Part shown: in pieces, positions 10,176-19,213 of the stretch
How the letters are laid out: every line of letters begins with the position of its first letter
How positions within the stretch are numbered: position 1 is the stretch's first letter
Assembly: GCF_002140975.2 (NCBI RefSeq)
Contig: NZ_CP147247.1
Location: 310,001 to 374,000, forward strand
Reading direction: 5' to 3'
DNA from: Enterococcus sp. 9E7_DIV0242
GTDB lineage: Bacteria > Bacillota > Bacilli > Lactobacillales > Enterococcaceae
DNA: 64,000 nt
The notes under the pieces: model-generated
Databases searched by the model: none
The model's input: only the letters and a program-made list of their open reading frames with translations
What the model was told of the DNA's origin: nothing
Position numbers and translations under genes: made by a program

Positions 10176-10204
10176 GTTTTGTGTGCATTTCAGCTTTAAT
10201 ATAA
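10176..10204 (+). promoter_or_regulatory. Possible promoter ahead of psr
   Basis: A perfect TATAAT (10199-10204) has TTTTGT 17 bp upstream. Transcription from here would pass a U-tailed hairpin (10233-10280) before reaching psr. Confidence 0.4.
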
Positions 10205-10232
10205 TTCGATGATAAAGCGAAAGAGGAATCAT

Positions 10233-10280
10233 AAGTCTTTTCATTTTTCTTTAAAATCCATTTCTATAAAAGACTTTTTT
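10233..10280 (+). terminator. Terminator-like hairpin in the psr leader
   Basis: AAGTCTTTT (10233-10241) pairs with AAAAGACTT (10268-10276) over a 26-nt loop, followed by a U-run. It lies between a likely promoter and psr, so it may end a ~70-nt transcript or act as an attenuator. Confidence 0.45.
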
Positions 10281-10331
10281 CATGAAATAAGGTATGCTTA
10301 CTTCTGACAGTATAAAAAGGTGGTAGGAACG

Positions 10332-11507
10332 ATGAGTCGAATGGATCGATACAAACATATACATAAAGAATCAGAAAAGGAAGAGAAGCAGCCGGGCTTT
10401 AGTCCGAGAAGGTCAAAAGAAGTGGACCAAAAAGGACAAAGAGAGCAGACGGAGCAATCCAATCCATATAATTATAGTGAAGAAAATTATCAACGATCGC
10501 AACAGCTAGAGGATAATAGAAATCATGCGTATCAAAGAGCGGCTTTTTCTGAAAGTGAACAGGCGCCGATTCCTCCTAAAAAATCGGCAAAGCCGAAAAA
10601 GATAAAAAAACATGGGAAGCGAAGATGGTTGAAGTGGGTATTGCTCGCGGTAGTTTTACTGATAGTTTTACCTGTAATATTTTTCTTTAAAGGGAAATAC
10701 GCAGCAGAGCATGATACTTCTTTGCCACAAGAAGAAACAGAGACGTTTAACGGTGTGACCAGCTCGGATGGTTCAAAGAATATCTTGTTTCTGGGAAGTG
10801 ATACACGTGGAGAAGATGCCGGTAGAGCAGACACGATCATGGTCCTACAATTAGATGGTCCTTCTGGAAAGCCCAAGCTGATTTCATTTATGAGAGATAC
10901 TTTTGTAGATATCCCAGGGTATGATGCGAATAAGATTAATTCCGCCTACGCATTTGGTGGAGCAGAGCTGGTACGCCAAACATTAGCACAGAATTTCGGC
11001 ATTGACTGTAAGTATTATGCCAAGGTCGATTTTCAAAGCTTTGAAAAAGTGGTTGACTCCCTTTTCCCTAGTGGTGTACGCATCGATGCAGAAAAGGATA
11101 TCAACCTAGATGGTGTGGATATTGCTCAAGGCGATCAGAAGATGGATGGGCATGTATTACTCCAATACGCCCGTTTCCGAATGGATGAAGAAGGAGATTT
11201 CGGTCGTGTAAGAAGACAACAGCAAGTGATGTCTGCCGTGATTTCTCAATTGAAAAACCCGTTAGTTTTACTAAGAACACCTGAATCAGCAGGGAAGCTT
11301 GTTGGGTATATGGCAAACAATATCCCAATGACGTATCTTTTGATGAATGGTCCTTCTCTTGCGCTAAAAGGTGCTTCTGGAATTGAACGACTGACAGTTC
11401 CTGTAGATAACTCATGGACAGACGGCTATTATGATTATGCCGGTAGCTTTTTGCAAATCGATCTAGGCATGAATCAGCAGGCTATTCAGGAATTTTTAGC
11501 GAGCTAG
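10332..11507 (+). CDS. psr: LytR-CpsA-Psr family cell wall phosphotransferase
   Basis: LCP proteins transfer undecaprenyl-linked teichoic acid or polysaccharide to peptidoglycan on the outer membrane face. The 391-residue product has a long charged, disordered cytoplasmic N-terminus (about 95 residues), one membrane segment (WVLLAVVLLIVLPVIFFF) and an extracellular LCP domain with FLGSDTRG, RADTIMV, SFMRDTFVDIPG, KINSAYAFGG, LQYARFR and DFGRVRRQQQV, the arginine-rich lipid phosphate site. I place the start at ATG 10332, with AAGGTGG eight bases upstream, rather than a GTG four codons earlier that overlaps that ribosome site. Position directly after the aro operon matches my memory of the enterococcal psr locus. 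Which polymer it attaches is unknown. Confidence 0.88.
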   Translation: MSRMDRYKHIHKESEKEEKQPGFSPRRSKEVDQKGQREQTEQSNPYNYSEENYQRSQQLEDNRNHAYQRAAFSESEQAPIPPKKSAKPKKIKKHGKRRWLKWVLLAVVLLIVLPVIFFFKGKYAAEHDTSLPQEETETFNGVTSSDGSKNILFLGSDTRGEDAGRADTIMVLQLDGPSGKPKLISFMRDTFVDIPGYDANKINSAYAFGGAELVRQTLAQNFGIDCKYYAKVDFQSFEKVVDSLFPSGVRIDAEKDINLDGVDIAQGDQKMDGHVLLQYARFRMDEEGDFGRVRRQQQVMSAVISQLKNPLVLLRTPESAGKLVGYMANNIPMTYLLMNGPSLALKGASGIERLTVPVDNSWTDGYYDYAGSFLQIDLGMNQQAIQEFLAS

Positions 11508-11587
11508 CATGAAAAAGACGGTTTTCTTCTATTTGAGAGTATGTTATATTTATTAAAGTTTAGAAAAATGAAACGAGGGTTTTTTAT

Positions 11588-12436
11588 ATGAAACTTGCTG
11601 TTGTTACGGATAGTACAGCTTATTTACCTGAGAGGCTCAAAGCACATGAGGATTTGTTTATCATCCCCATTCCTGTGATCCTTGACGGAAAGATATACAA
11701 CGAAGGAATCGATATTGAAGCAGATGAATATTATGGCTTGTTAAATAGCAGCTCTGAATTTCCCACAACTTCTCAGCCAGCACTGGGTGAAGTGATCGAG
11801 CTCTATGAATCTATTGCTGCTAAGGGCTATGATACGATTCTAAGCATTCATCTTTCTTCTGGGATTTCAGGTTTTGTCAGTACCCTATTTTCACTAAAGG
11901 AAAGTATTAAGGGCGTGGCACTTCATCCCTATGACTCAAAAATAACTAGTATGCCCATGGGACACATGGTTGAAGTGGCTCTGGAAGGCGCTGATAAAGG
12001 AACTTCAATTGAAGAAATCCTTACAAAATTGGACACGGTTAGAGATAATACGTATGCTTATTTGATTGTAGAAGATTTGAACAATTTAGTGCGAGGGGGT
12101 CGTTTGACGAATGGAGCGGCTTTAATTGCAGGGCTATTGAAAATAAAACCGATTTTAACATTTGAAGATGGAAAGATTGTTTTATTTGAAAAAATCCGTT
12201 CTACGAAAAAGGCTTTTTCTCGTTCTGAGCAAATAATCGGTCAGAGAAATGTGGAAATCGGTCTTCCGGTGAAGCTTTATGTGATTCATGCCAATAACTT
12301 AGCTGTTGCAGAAGAAGAAAAACTGAAGCTTCAGGAACAGTACCCACAGGCAGAAATTGAAATTGGTCATTTCGGACCTGTCATTGGCACGCATTTAGGT
12401 GAAAAAGCAATTGGTATTGCTATTTCAGCACAATAA
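11588..12436 (+). CDS. DegV family fatty acid-binding protein
   Basis: DegV proteins (FakB in staphylococci) bind a fatty acid and present it to the FakA kinase for phospholipid synthesis. The 282-residue protein shows family blocks: VTDSTAYLP at the N-terminus, TSQPALGE near 59, SIHLSSGISGF near 87, then LVRGGRLTNG near 153 and GPVIGTHLG near the end. GAGGG lies about nine bases before the ATG. The gene stands alone with its own terminator downstream. No fakA-like kinase is in the window. The lipid specificity cannot be judged. Confidence 0.9.
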   Translation: MKLAVVTDSTAYLPERLKAHEDLFIIPIPVILDGKIYNEGIDIEADEYYGLLNSSSEFPTTSQPALGEVIELYESIAAKGYDTILSIHLSSGISGFVSTLFSLKESIKGVALHPYDSKITSMPMGHMVEVALEGADKGTSIEEILTKLDTVRDNTYAYLIVEDLNNLVRGGRLTNGAALIAGLLKIKPILTFEDGKIVLFEKIRSTKKAFSRSEQIIGQRNVEIGLPVKLYVIHANNLAVAEEEKLKLQEQYPQAEIEIGHFGPVIGTHLGEKAIGIAISAQ

Positions 12437-12473
12437 TCAATAAAAAAGAACTTATTCTTAGTTATTTGAATGA

Positions 12474-12511
12474 CTGGGGAGTGCAGAGTAAAGCTGCTTT
12501 CCTCAGTTTTT
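12474..12511 (+). terminator. Terminator after the degV gene
   Basis: CTGGGGAGTGCAG (12474-12486) pairs with CTGCTTTCCTCAG (12494-12506) with one mismatch, followed by TTTTT. The remaining 228 bp to the next gene show no further feature I can support. Confidence 0.8.
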
Positions 12512-12739
12512 CATTTTACTGAGCAGAAAGGGATAGGGAAGAAACTTTGTAAAAGCTGTTGCATGAAGTTAGCTGCTATGACAGAGAGTAGAAGGCCATT
12601 TGTTCGTATTTTATAAGGTGCATTCTAATGTTACGCAAGCCTTTCAGCGTAGAAATAGTTCTACAGAAGGATAGATGTGTGTTAAACTATTACAGTACAT
12701 TCATTTTCCAGTAAATTGTTCATTGAAGGGGACTGATCG

Positions 12740-12949
12740 ATGAAACTCACAGAAGATAGACTGCAGAAGGAAAAGATGAAGCAAGTCCAACTGCTGGCAG
12801 CATACTATCAAGTGGTCAACCGTTTACCTAAGGGAGAGAAACGGGATCAGATGATTCGAGATATCTTGATTGCGAAAGATAGGATCAAAAAAATAAATCA
12901 GCATTTGACAGACTTAGATCAGCAAAAAAGTGCTGCAAAGAATCAATAA
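12740..12949 (+). CDS. Small charged hypothetical protein
   Basis: A 69-residue, Lys/Gln-rich, probably all-helical protein without membrane segment or Cys. The central stretch VVNRLPKGEKRDQMIRDIL looks like a helical hairpin, and the C-terminus (RIKKINQHLTDLDQQ) could form a short coiled coil. GGGGAC sits about eight bases before the ATG. I do not recognise the family. It precedes a small membrane protein by 36 bp and may be cotranscribed with it; both are followed by a terminator. Confidence 0.6.
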   Translation: MKLTEDRLQKEKMKQVQLLAAYYQVVNRLPKGEKRDQMIRDILIAKDRIKKINQHLTDLDQQKSAAKNQ

Positions 12950-12985
12950 GAAACACCATAGACTGTAGAAGGAGGTTTTCCTACT

Positions 12986-13456
12986 TTGGAATTCTTCACA
13001 ATAATTTTATTGTTATTTGTTATCATATTATATGCGTATTTGATACTTGTTAGAAAAAGTATTCAGGTTTTCGCGAAACGTTCACCCGCACCTGCGATCA
13101 TTGGTGCAGGCTTAGGATTTGTTTTTCTTTTGTTTGGCTTGTTTACACCCCAGACATTAAACGACAAGATGCAGGATGTCCTGACTGCTTGTTTATTATT
13201 CAGCTTTCTCCTTGATTGTAAGGGGCTGGCAGACACCAGAATCATCACAAATTCCTTTGATAATCGAGGAATCAGCTATTCTGAGCTTGAAAAAATCGTA
13301 TTACAGGTCAAGGATCAGGATGTGCATATGAATTATTTCCGAAAAGGTCGTAGAGGCCCAATCATGCATTTTAAGATGCCTATCGAGCAGTTGTTGTCCT
13401 TCCTATCAGATAAGGTTGCGAATGACCTGCAGATAGATATAGTGATCGAGGAATAA
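12986..13456 (+). CDS. Hypothetical membrane protein with cytoplasmic tail
   Basis: A 156-residue protein with three hydrophobic segments (about 3-22, 34-54 and 64-80), then a soluble C-terminal domain of about 75 residues ending in acidic DIVIEE. The start is TTG 12986, supported by GAAGGAGG (12968-12975) eleven bases upstream. The tail holds 'YSELEKIVLQVKDQDVHMNYFRKGRRGPIMHF', split here only for description, which looks like a PH-like or DUF-type cytoplasmic domain. I do not recognise the family. It ends with its own terminator. Confidence 0.65.
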   Translation: MEFFTIILLLFVIILYAYLILVRKSIQVFAKRSPAPAIIGAGLGFVFLLFGLFTPQTLNDKMQDVLTACLLFSFLLDCKGLADTRIITNSFDNRGISYSELEKIVLQVKDQDVHMNYFRKGRRGPIMHFKMPIEQLLSFLSDKVANDLQIDIVIEE

Positions 13457-13471
13457 CTAGAAAAACTGATA

Positions 13472-13521
13472 AATCCTTTTTACTGCGTTCGGGCACATGC
13501 CTGCGGTGAGAAGGATTTTTT
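13472..13521 (+). terminator. Terminator after the small membrane protein
   Basis: AATCCTTTTTACTGC (13472-13486) pairs with GCGGTGAGAAGGATT (13503-13517), with several G-U pairs, followed by a U-run. Confidence 0.8.
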
Positions 13522-13548
13522 CGAATAGATGAATCATTTTGGAAACCG

Positions 13549-13593
13549 AAAGGAGAATGATGGTGCGCATTTTTTAGTTGTGCTCCTTTTTTT
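13549..13593 (+). terminator. Second U-tailed hairpin ahead of the ABC-F gene
   Basis: AAAGGAG (13549-13555) pairs with CTCCTTT (13583-13589), with extra pairing of GCGCA and TGTGC inside, followed by a U-run. It may be a back-up terminator. Six codons (MMVRIF, 13557-13577) lie in the loop but with a poor ribosome site. Confidence 0.45.
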
Positions 13594-13729
13594 AAACGGA
13601 ATCGCCAAAGTTTTTTCGGTATTCCAAAATTAGTGTTTTTTTATTTCCTGAAGGGTGGAGAAAGAAATCCAGCTTCTTTTTTTTCTGTTTTTTTGTTACA
13701 ATGAATCAGGATGAAAAGGATGTGAACCT

Positions 13730-15616
13730 GTGAAGGAATTAAGAGTTGAACAACTAACCAAAACTTACGGAGAAAAAACGTTATTTGATGATCTTTCTTT
13801 TTTGATCCACGAGAAGGATCGGATTGGGTTGATTGGTATCAATGGGACAGGTAAAACAAGTTTATTAAATATACTGGCAGGGAAGGATTTTAGCGATGGT
13901 GACATCAACCCGGTGAAACAAGCGAAGGATTATCGAATCGGCTATTTATCTCAGGCCAACGAGTTTGATCCCGAGCTGACCGTCGTAGAAGCTGTTTTCC
14001 AAGGTGATACACCGATTATTCGTGCTGTGAAGGAATACGAGTTGGCGTTGCTTGCGTTGAATCAGGATGGTATGAACGAAGCGGTGCAAAAACAGTACAA
14101 TCGTGCAGAAGAAACGATGAATAAAGAGGATGCCTGGACAGCGGACACCAATGCCAAAATCATTTTGCAGAAGTTGGGAATCGACACCCTCGATAAGAAA
14201 ATCGGTACACTTTCCGGTGGCCAACAGAAAAGAGTGAGTCTAGCTCAAACATTGATTGAGGCTCCAGATCTGCTATTGCTAGATGAACCGACCAACCATT
14301 TAGACTATGAAGCAATTAGCTGGTTGGAGAAATATTTGAAGAGCTATTCAGGAGCGTTAATGATGGTCACCCATGATCGTTACTTTTTGGATCGCATCAC
14401 CAATCGAATTTTTGAATTGTCATTCGGTAAGCTGCATGAATACGCGGGAAATTACGAAGCCTATATTGCTGCTAAAGCCGAACGTGAGCGAGTAGAGGTG
14501 GAGCAAGAAACGAAAAGAAAACAACTGTTCAAGCAAGAGCTGGAGTGGATGCGTGCTGGTGTTCAAGGAAGAGGGACCAAGCAACAGGCACGTCAGGATC
14601 GATTCCACGATTTAAAGGAAAACCTTCATCAGGTAAAAGCGAAGGAATCCATCGAGTTAAATCTGGCAACACAGCGTTTAGGAAAAAAAGTATTGGAAAT
14701 TGAGCATGGCTCATACAATATTGAAGGAAAAGAGCTGCTTACTGATTTTTCTTTATTGATTCAAGCTGGGGAACGGATCGGTATTACAGGGAAAAATGGG
14801 GCTGGAAAATCGACCTTACTGAATATTTTGTCTGGGAGGTTGACCTTGAATAGTGGTAGCTATGCCATTGGGGAGACTGTACGTTTAGCCTATTATACAC
14901 AGCAAAATGAAGAAATGGACCCTGAAAAGCGAATGATCGCCTATCTACAGGAGGCTGCAGAAGAAACTAAAACAGCAGACGGACAGATGATTGGTGTTGC
15001 AGAGCTTTTAGAAAGATTTCTTTTTCCACGGTTCATGCACGGAACAAAGATCGGCAAGCTATCCGGTGGAGAAAAGCGCCGACTGTATCTTCTGAAATTA
15101 CTGATTAGTCAGCCCAATGTTCTACTGTTGGATGAACCGACCAATGATTTGGACATTGATACATTGACTGTGTTGGAAGATTATATTCGCCAATTTAGCG
15201 GGACTGTCATCGCTGTTTCCCATGATCGATATTTTCTTGATAAGACAGCAGATAAGTTACTTGTTTTTCAAGGAAATGCTGAGATAATTACCTACTATGG
15301 GGCAATGAGTGACTATTTAGACAATCAATCAACTGCAAAGCCAGAGGTAAAAAAAGAAAAAGAAGTGGTTGAAAAAACGCCAGAGAAGAAAGAAAAAAAG
15401 AAGCTGACCTATATGGAACAAAAAGAATGGGCAGTGATCGAGGATGATATCGCAGCTCTTGAGGAAGAACAGGAGCATATTTCTGAAGAGATGAATCATC
15501 AAGGCGATGACTTTACAAGATTGCAGGAGCTGCAAAAACGATTAGATGAGCTGGAACGGGAATTAGAAGATAAAATTGAACGTTGGGATTATTTGAGCCA
15601 ATATACAAGCGAATAG
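13730..15616 (+). CDS. ABC-F ATPase, Uup/YfmR type
   Basis: Soluble tandem ATPase of the ABC-F class, which binds the ribosomal E site and rescues or tunes elongation; it has no membrane domain. The first ATPase has GINGTGKTS near residue 37, SGGQQKR near 163 and [12 protein letters not shown] near 182; the second has GKNGAGKST near 353, SGGEKRR near 444 and [11 protein letters not shown] near 464. A charged linker joins them. The last ~80 residues form the coiled-coil tail of Uup-like members. GTG start with AAAGGATG nearby. TACAAT at 13697-13702 is a likely -10 box. The tail points to the housekeeping Uup/YfmR subgroup rather than an antibiotic-resistance type, but that needs a phylogeny. 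Confidence 0.9.
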   Translation: MKELRVEQLTKTYGEKTLFDDLSFLIHEKDRIGLIGINGTGKTSLLNILAGKDFSDGDINPVKQAKDYRIGYLSQANEFDPELTVVEAVFQGDTPIIRAVKEYELALLALNQDGMNEAVQKQYNRAEETMNKEDAWTADTNAKIILQKLGIDTLDKKIGTLSGGQQKRVSLAQTLIEAPDLLLLDEPTNHLDYEAISWLEKYLKSYSGALMMVTHDRYFLDRITNRIFELSFGKLHEYAGNYEAYIAAKAERERVEVEQETKRKQLFKQELEWMRAGVQGRGTKQQARQDRFHDLKENLHQVKAKESIELNLATQRLGKKVLEIEHGSYNIEGKELLTDFSLLIQAGERIGITGKNGAGKSTLLNILSGRLTLNSGSYAIGETVRLAYYTQQNEEMDPEKRMIAYLQEAAEETKTADGQMIGVAELLERFLFPRFMHGTKIGKLSGGEKRRLYLLKLLISQPNVLLLDEPTNDLDIDTLTVLEDYIRQFSGTVIAVSHDRYFLDKTADKLLVFQGNAEIITYYGAMSDYLDNQSTAKPEVKKEKEVVEKTPEKKEKKKLTYMEQKEWAVIEDDIAALEEEQEHISEEMNHQGDDFTRLQELQKRLDELERELEDKIERWDYLSQYTSE

Positions 15617-15630
15617 TAGGAGGAATCGGT

Positions 15631-16578
15631 ATGGAAAATGCGTATCTTGATTTAGGTCGAAAGATTTTGAAGGAAGGGCACGTTAAAGAAGATCGAACAG
15701 GCACTGGCACAAAAAGTATTTTTGGGTATCAGATGAGATTTGATTTATCAGAAGGATTTCCGTTGCTAACAACGAAAAGAGTGCCGTTTGGACTAATCAA
15801 AAGCGAGTTGCTTTGGTTTATCAAAGGAGATACGAATATTCGTTACCTATTAGAGCACAATAATCATATTTGGGATGAGTGGGCATTTGAACGCTACATC
15901 AAGAGCGACGACTATCAAGGACCGGATATGACGGACTTTGGGCATCGTGTATTAACAGATGAAGCATTTAAAGCGACTTACGAAGAACAGCATAAGCTTT
16001 TTTGTGAAAAAATTCTTACGGACCGTGATTTCGCAGACAAGCATGGTGAGTTGGGTAATATCTACGGTGCACAGTGGCGCCACTGGGAAACAAAGGATGG
16101 CTCCTTCATTGACCAGCTGCAAAATGTGATTGATATGATTAAAACCACTCCAGACTCTCGACGTTTGATTGTTTCAGCATGGAACCCGGAAGATGTTCCA
16201 ACCATGGCGCTTCCCCCATGTCATACCATGTTTCAATTTTATGTAAATGATGGCAAGCTTAGCTGTCAGCTGTATCAAAGGAGTGCGGATGTTTTTCTTG
16301 GCGTACCATTCAATATCGCCAGCTATGCGTTGCTGACACATTTAATCGCACATGAAACAGGGCTGCAAGTAGGTGACTTTGTTCATACGTTAGGGGATGC
16401 TCATTTATACAGTAACCACATCGAGCAAATGGAAGAACAGCTGTCAAGAACAGTGCGCAATGCACCAAAACTAATTTTAAATCAGGAAAAGGAATCTGTC
16501 TTTGATTTTGAAATGGATGATATTTCTTTAGAGGGCTATGACCCTCATCCAACAATAAAAGCGCCGATTGCAGTGTAA
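15631..16578 (+). CDS. thyA: Thymidylate synthase
   Basis: Methylates dUMP to dTMP with methylene-tetrahydrofolate. The 315-residue protein is the long form with an insert as in lactobacilli (the residues around 90-140). Key blocks are [10 protein letters not shown], the catalytic cysteine in [41 protein letters not shown] and [10 protein letters not shown] choose ATG 15631 because TAGGAGGAA lies directly ahead; the open frame extends 48 bp further into the ABC-F gene. folA follows 21 bp downstream, so dTMP synthesis and recycling of its folate product are linked. Confidence 0.96.
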   Translation: MENAYLDLGRKILKEGHVKEDRTGTGTKSIFGYQMRFDLSEGFPLLTTKRVPFGLIKSELLWFIKGDTNIRYLLEHNNHIWDEWAFERYIKSDDYQGPDMTDFGHRVLTDEAFKATYEEQHKLFCEKILTDRDFADKHGELGNIYGAQWRHWETKDGSFIDQLQNVIDMIKTTPDSRRLIVSAWNPEDVPTMALPPCHTMFQFYVNDGKLSCQLYQRSADVFLGVPFNIASYALLTHLIAHETGLQVGDFVHTLGDAHLYSNHIEQMEEQLSRTVRNAPKLILNQEKESVFDFEMDDISLEGYDPHPTIKAPIAV

Positions 16579-16599
16579 GGGTTGAAAGGAGTTAGGTGT

Positions 16600-17094
16600 A
16601 TGTTAGCAGCTATATGGGCTCAAGGTGAGCAAGGAATGATTGGAAAAGGGAATATTCTTCCCTGGCATTTGCCAAATGATCTGAAATTCTTCAAAAAAAT
16701 GACAGAGAACAACACTATTGTTATGGGGAGAAAAACGTTTGAAGGAATGGGCGGAAAGGCTCTTCCAAACCGAAAAACGATTGTTTTAACTAGAGACTTG
16801 AGCTATCAAGGAGAAGGAATCACCGTTATGCATAGTGTGGAAGAGGTCTTGAAGTATGCGGAGGAGTTCTCAGGAATTACGTTTATTGCCGGAGGAGCAA
16901 AAATCTATCAGGATTTTCTGGCCCATTGTGATGTATTGTATCGGACTGTGATTCATGAAACATTTGACGGAGATACTACTTTTCCAGAGATCAATTGGGG
17001 TGAGTGGACCTTGATCAACTCGAGTGAAGGCGAAGTGGACGAGAAAAATGCGTATGCTCATGTTTTTGAAACGTATCAACGAAAATCAGCATAG
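16600..17094 (+). CDS. folA: Dihydrofolate reductase
   Basis: Reduces dihydrofolate produced by thymidylate synthase. The 164-residue protein shows IWAQGEQGMIGKGNILPWHLPNDLKFFK near the N-terminus (described in parts: the WxLPxD substrate site), MGRKTFEGMG near 45, and the FIAGGAKIYQDF block near 100. The start at ATG 16600 has AAAGGAG (16585-16591) eight bases ahead; an in-frame TTG at 16582 lies before this ribosome site. The thyA-folA pair is the common Gram-positive arrangement. No obvious trimethoprim-resistance type sequence can be judged by eye. Confidence 0.95.
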   Translation: MLAAIWAQGEQGMIGKGNILPWHLPNDLKFFKKMTENNTIVMGRKTFEGMGGKALPNRKTIVLTRDLSYQGEGITVMHSVEEVLKYAEEFSGITFIAGGAKIYQDFLAHCDVLYRTVIHETFDGDTTFPEINWGEWTLINSSEGEVDEKNAYAHVFETYQRKSA

Positions 17095-17133
17095 ATAGCT
17101 TTGCTTTGTGTGTATTGCAAAGGAGGAACGAAC

Positions 17134-17946
17134 ATGAAAATCGAAATAAATGGTTGTTCTATTCACTATAGAATCATTGGTGAAGGAAAGCCCGTGTTGT
17201 GCCTCCATGGGTTTCCGGAAGATCACGAGGTGATGGTTGGTTGTTTAGAACCGGTTTTTCGTCAGGTTGAAGGCTATCAGCGAATTTATCTGGATTTGCC
17301 TGGAATGGGGAGATCCACTGCTGGAGAAGATGTTTCTTGTGCAGATAATATGCTAAAGCTGATTCAAGATTTTGTTCATCAGGTGATTGGTTCACAAAAA
17401 TTTCTACTGGTTGGTCAGTCATACGGCGGGTATCTATCATTGGGGTTGACCTACTCAAATTCTAATGCTATGGAAGGGCTATTTTTATTATGTCCATGTA
17501 CAGTCGCTGATAGAAACAAGAGAAATCTTCCGACGAAGCAGTTATTGGAAAGATCAAAGGCGCTTGTTCCGACGGATGCGGAAAAAGAAAAATTTTCAGA
17601 TTTTCTGGAAATGGCTGTTATAGCCACAGAAGCAACTTGGATGAGATACAAGCAAGAGATCTTTTCTGGTTTAGAAAGGGCGGACGAAGCGTTCGTTACC
17701 ACGTATCAAAAAACTGGCTATGAGTTGTCCTTTGAATCGGAATTTGAAGCACTAGTGTTTGATAAACCTACTATGATTTTAACTGGCAGACAAGATGATT
17801 GTGTGGGGTATCAGGATGCTTTCCGTTTGATGGATTCATTTTCACGAGGCTCCTTTCAAGTGCTTGATAAAGCAGGCCATAATCTGCAAATAGAACAGCC
17901 AGCACTTTTTTCAGAAGCGTTTAGCCGTTGGCTCAGACACTTTTAA
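17134..17946 (+). CDS. Alpha/beta hydrolase
   Basis: A 270-residue alpha/beta hydrolase of unknown substrate. It has the oxyanion-hole motif LHGFPED near residue 24, the nucleophile elbow GQSYGGY near 94 with Ser as nucleophile, the acidic residue in TGRQDD and the histidine in KAGHNLQ near the C-terminus, so the triad is complete. AAAGGAGG (17119-17126) marks ATG 17134; the open frame extends further upstream from a TTG without merit. It follows folA by 39 bp and is probably the last gene of that operon, ending at a terminator shared with lexA. Confidence 0.85.
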   Translation: MKIEINGCSIHYRIIGEGKPVLCLHGFPEDHEVMVGCLEPVFRQVEGYQRIYLDLPGMGRSTAGEDVSCADNMLKLIQDFVHQVIGSQKFLLVGQSYGGYLSLGLTYSNSNAMEGLFLLCPCTVADRNKRNLPTKQLLERSKALVPTDAEKEKFSDFLEMAVIATEATWMRYKQEIFSGLERADEAFVTTYQKTGYELSFESEFEALVFDKPTMILTGRQDDCVGYQDAFRLMDSFSRGSFQVLDKAGHNLQIEQPALFSEAFSRWLRHF

Positions 17947-17953
17947 AGAGCAA

Positions 17954-17987
17954 AAAGCAGGGTTTCTCGTTTGAGAAGCCCTGCTTT
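17954..17987. terminator. Bidirectional terminator between the hydrolase and lexA
   Basis: AAAGCAGGGTTTCTC (17954-17968) pairs with GAGAAGCCCTGCTTT (17973-17987) around a four-base loop, with A and T tracts on the two sides, between convergent genes. Confidence 0.85.
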
Positions 17988-18004
17988 AAATCGTCTATTA
18001 CGAG

Positions 18005-18625
18005 TTATATATGATTTCTATAAAGCCCAACTACTTTACCTAGGATACTGACATTATCTAAAATGATCGGCTCTAGGGCATCGTTTTCGGGTTGTAGACG
18101 TACATAACTGCTTTCTTTGAAAAATCGTTTGCAGGTTGCTTCGTCTTCGTCTGTCATTGCGATAACAATATCACCGTTTGATGCTGTCTGCTGCTTTCTT
18201 ACGATGACTTGGTCGCCATCTAGAATTCCGGCATTGATCATACTCTCTCCTCGAATGGTAAGCATGAACAAGGCGTTTTCCTCTGAACGAAGATCAGGAG
18301 GAAGTGGGAAGAAGTCAGAAGCCTCTTCAACGGCTAAAATTGGTTCACCAGCTGTTACAACACCCAACATTGGGATTGTTGTGGGTTGAATACCGATTTT
18401 TTCCAGGCCTTCTGGTGTCAATTCTATAGCTCTTGGCTTTGTCGGATCTCTTAAAATCAATCCTTTTTTTTCTAAACGAGCCAAATGCCCGTGAACAGTG
18501 GAGGTTGAAGAAAGATCAACAGCTTTCCCAATTTCCCGAACAGTTGGGGGATATCCTTTAAGTTCTACTTGATCATATATATATTTTAATACTTCGACTT
18601 GTCTTGTTTCAGTACGCTTTGCCAA
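18005..18625 (-). CDS. lexA: SOS repressor LexA
   Basis: Represses SOS genes and self-cleaves when RecA filaments form. The N-terminal winged helix ([29 protein letters not shown], described in parts) carries the recognition helix around [10 protein letters not shown]. The cleavage site Ala-Gly is in VTAGEP, the catalytic Ser in RGESMINAG and the Lys in ATCKRF. I prefer a TTG start (MAKRTETRQ, 206 residues) because GAAGG lies eight bases ahead; a GTG three codons earlier overlaps that site. A LexA box lies between this gene and the divergent DUF896 gene, so it should repress itself. Confidence 0.95.
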   Translation of the reverse strand: MAKRTETRQVEVLKYIYDQVELKGYPPTVREIGKAVDLSSTSTVHGHLARLEKKGLILRDPTKPRAIELTPEGLEKIGIQPTTIPMLGVVTAGEPILAVEEASDFFPLPPDLRSEENALFMLTIRGESMINAGILDGDQVIVRKQQTASNGDIVIAMTDEDEATCKRFFKESSYVRLQPENDALEPIILDNVSILGKVVGLYRNHI

Positions 18626-18682
18626 TATCCGCACCTTCTTTCAATTTTATAGTTACAGTCTATCACACTTAATAATTTAAAT

Positions 18683-18696
18683 CAAACAAGCGTTCG
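18683..18696. promoter_or_regulatory. LexA operator (SOS box)
   Basis: CAAACAAGCGTTCG matches the Gram-positive LexA consensus CGAACNNNNGTTCG at nine of ten defined bases. It lies about 58 bp before the lexA start and about 175 bp before the DUF896 gene, so it can serve autoregulation and perhaps both genes. Confidence 0.75.
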
Positions 18697-18872
18697 TGTT
18701 TTTCTTTCATGGAATTTAGTTGTTTTTTTGCGCTTCTTCTTATACTATTAGAGTGTTGACAACGCAGTCGGATTGGCTGAAAAAATAAAAAGCTGATTTG
18801 AGGAACTGTGAAACTATGAACAGTGGTTTTATGCAACTGCAATCTGTCGCAGAAAAGAAGGAGGGAAGAACA

Positions 18873-19115
18873 GTGCTGTCAAAAGAAAAGCTTGCCCGTA
18901 TTAATGAATTGTCTAAGAAGTCAAAAGAAACTGAACTGACTGCTGCTGAGAAGCAAGAGCAGAAACAGCTTCGTGAAGAATATATTAAGACATTCAGAAA
19001 AGGGATGCGTCATCATATAGAAGGAATGAAGGTTGTTGATCCCAAAGGCAATGATGTAACACCAGATAAATTGAAACAGATTCAAAAAGAAAAAGGTTTG
19101 CACGATCGCAAATAA
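18873..19115 (+). CDS. DUF896 (YnzC-like) small protein
   Basis: An 80-residue helical, highly charged protein. [17 protein letters not shown], then [19 protein letters not shown] and the tail [18 protein letters not shown] match DUF896. In Bacillus subtilis the homologue YnzC sits in the SOS-induced yneA operon beside lexA, so divergence from lexA here fits. Its molecular role is not known to me. I choose GTG 18873 because AAGGAGG (18858-18864) lies eight bases ahead; the open frame extends 75 bp further upstream. No yneA-like cell division inhibitor is seen nearby. Confidence 0.85.
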   Translation: MLSKEKLARINELSKKSKETELTAAEKQEQKQLREEYIKTFRKGMRHHIEGMKVVDPKGNDVTPDKLKQIQKEKGLHDRK

Positions 19116-19213
19116 TTACAGTGGATTTTACTTAAATTCATTGCTTTCATCCATGAAATGGGTTACAATGTTGATAATAAAGGTAAAAAAAACCTAAATA
19201 GGAGATGATTTTT

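Noticed and set aside
13557..13577. Six-codon frame MMVRIF in a U-tailed hairpin before the ABC-F gene, as a possible drug-sensing leader
   Set aside because: The ribosome site is too close to the first ATGs, no competing pairing was found, and the ABC-F protein has the tail of the housekeeping Uup/YfmR type with a nearer promoter.
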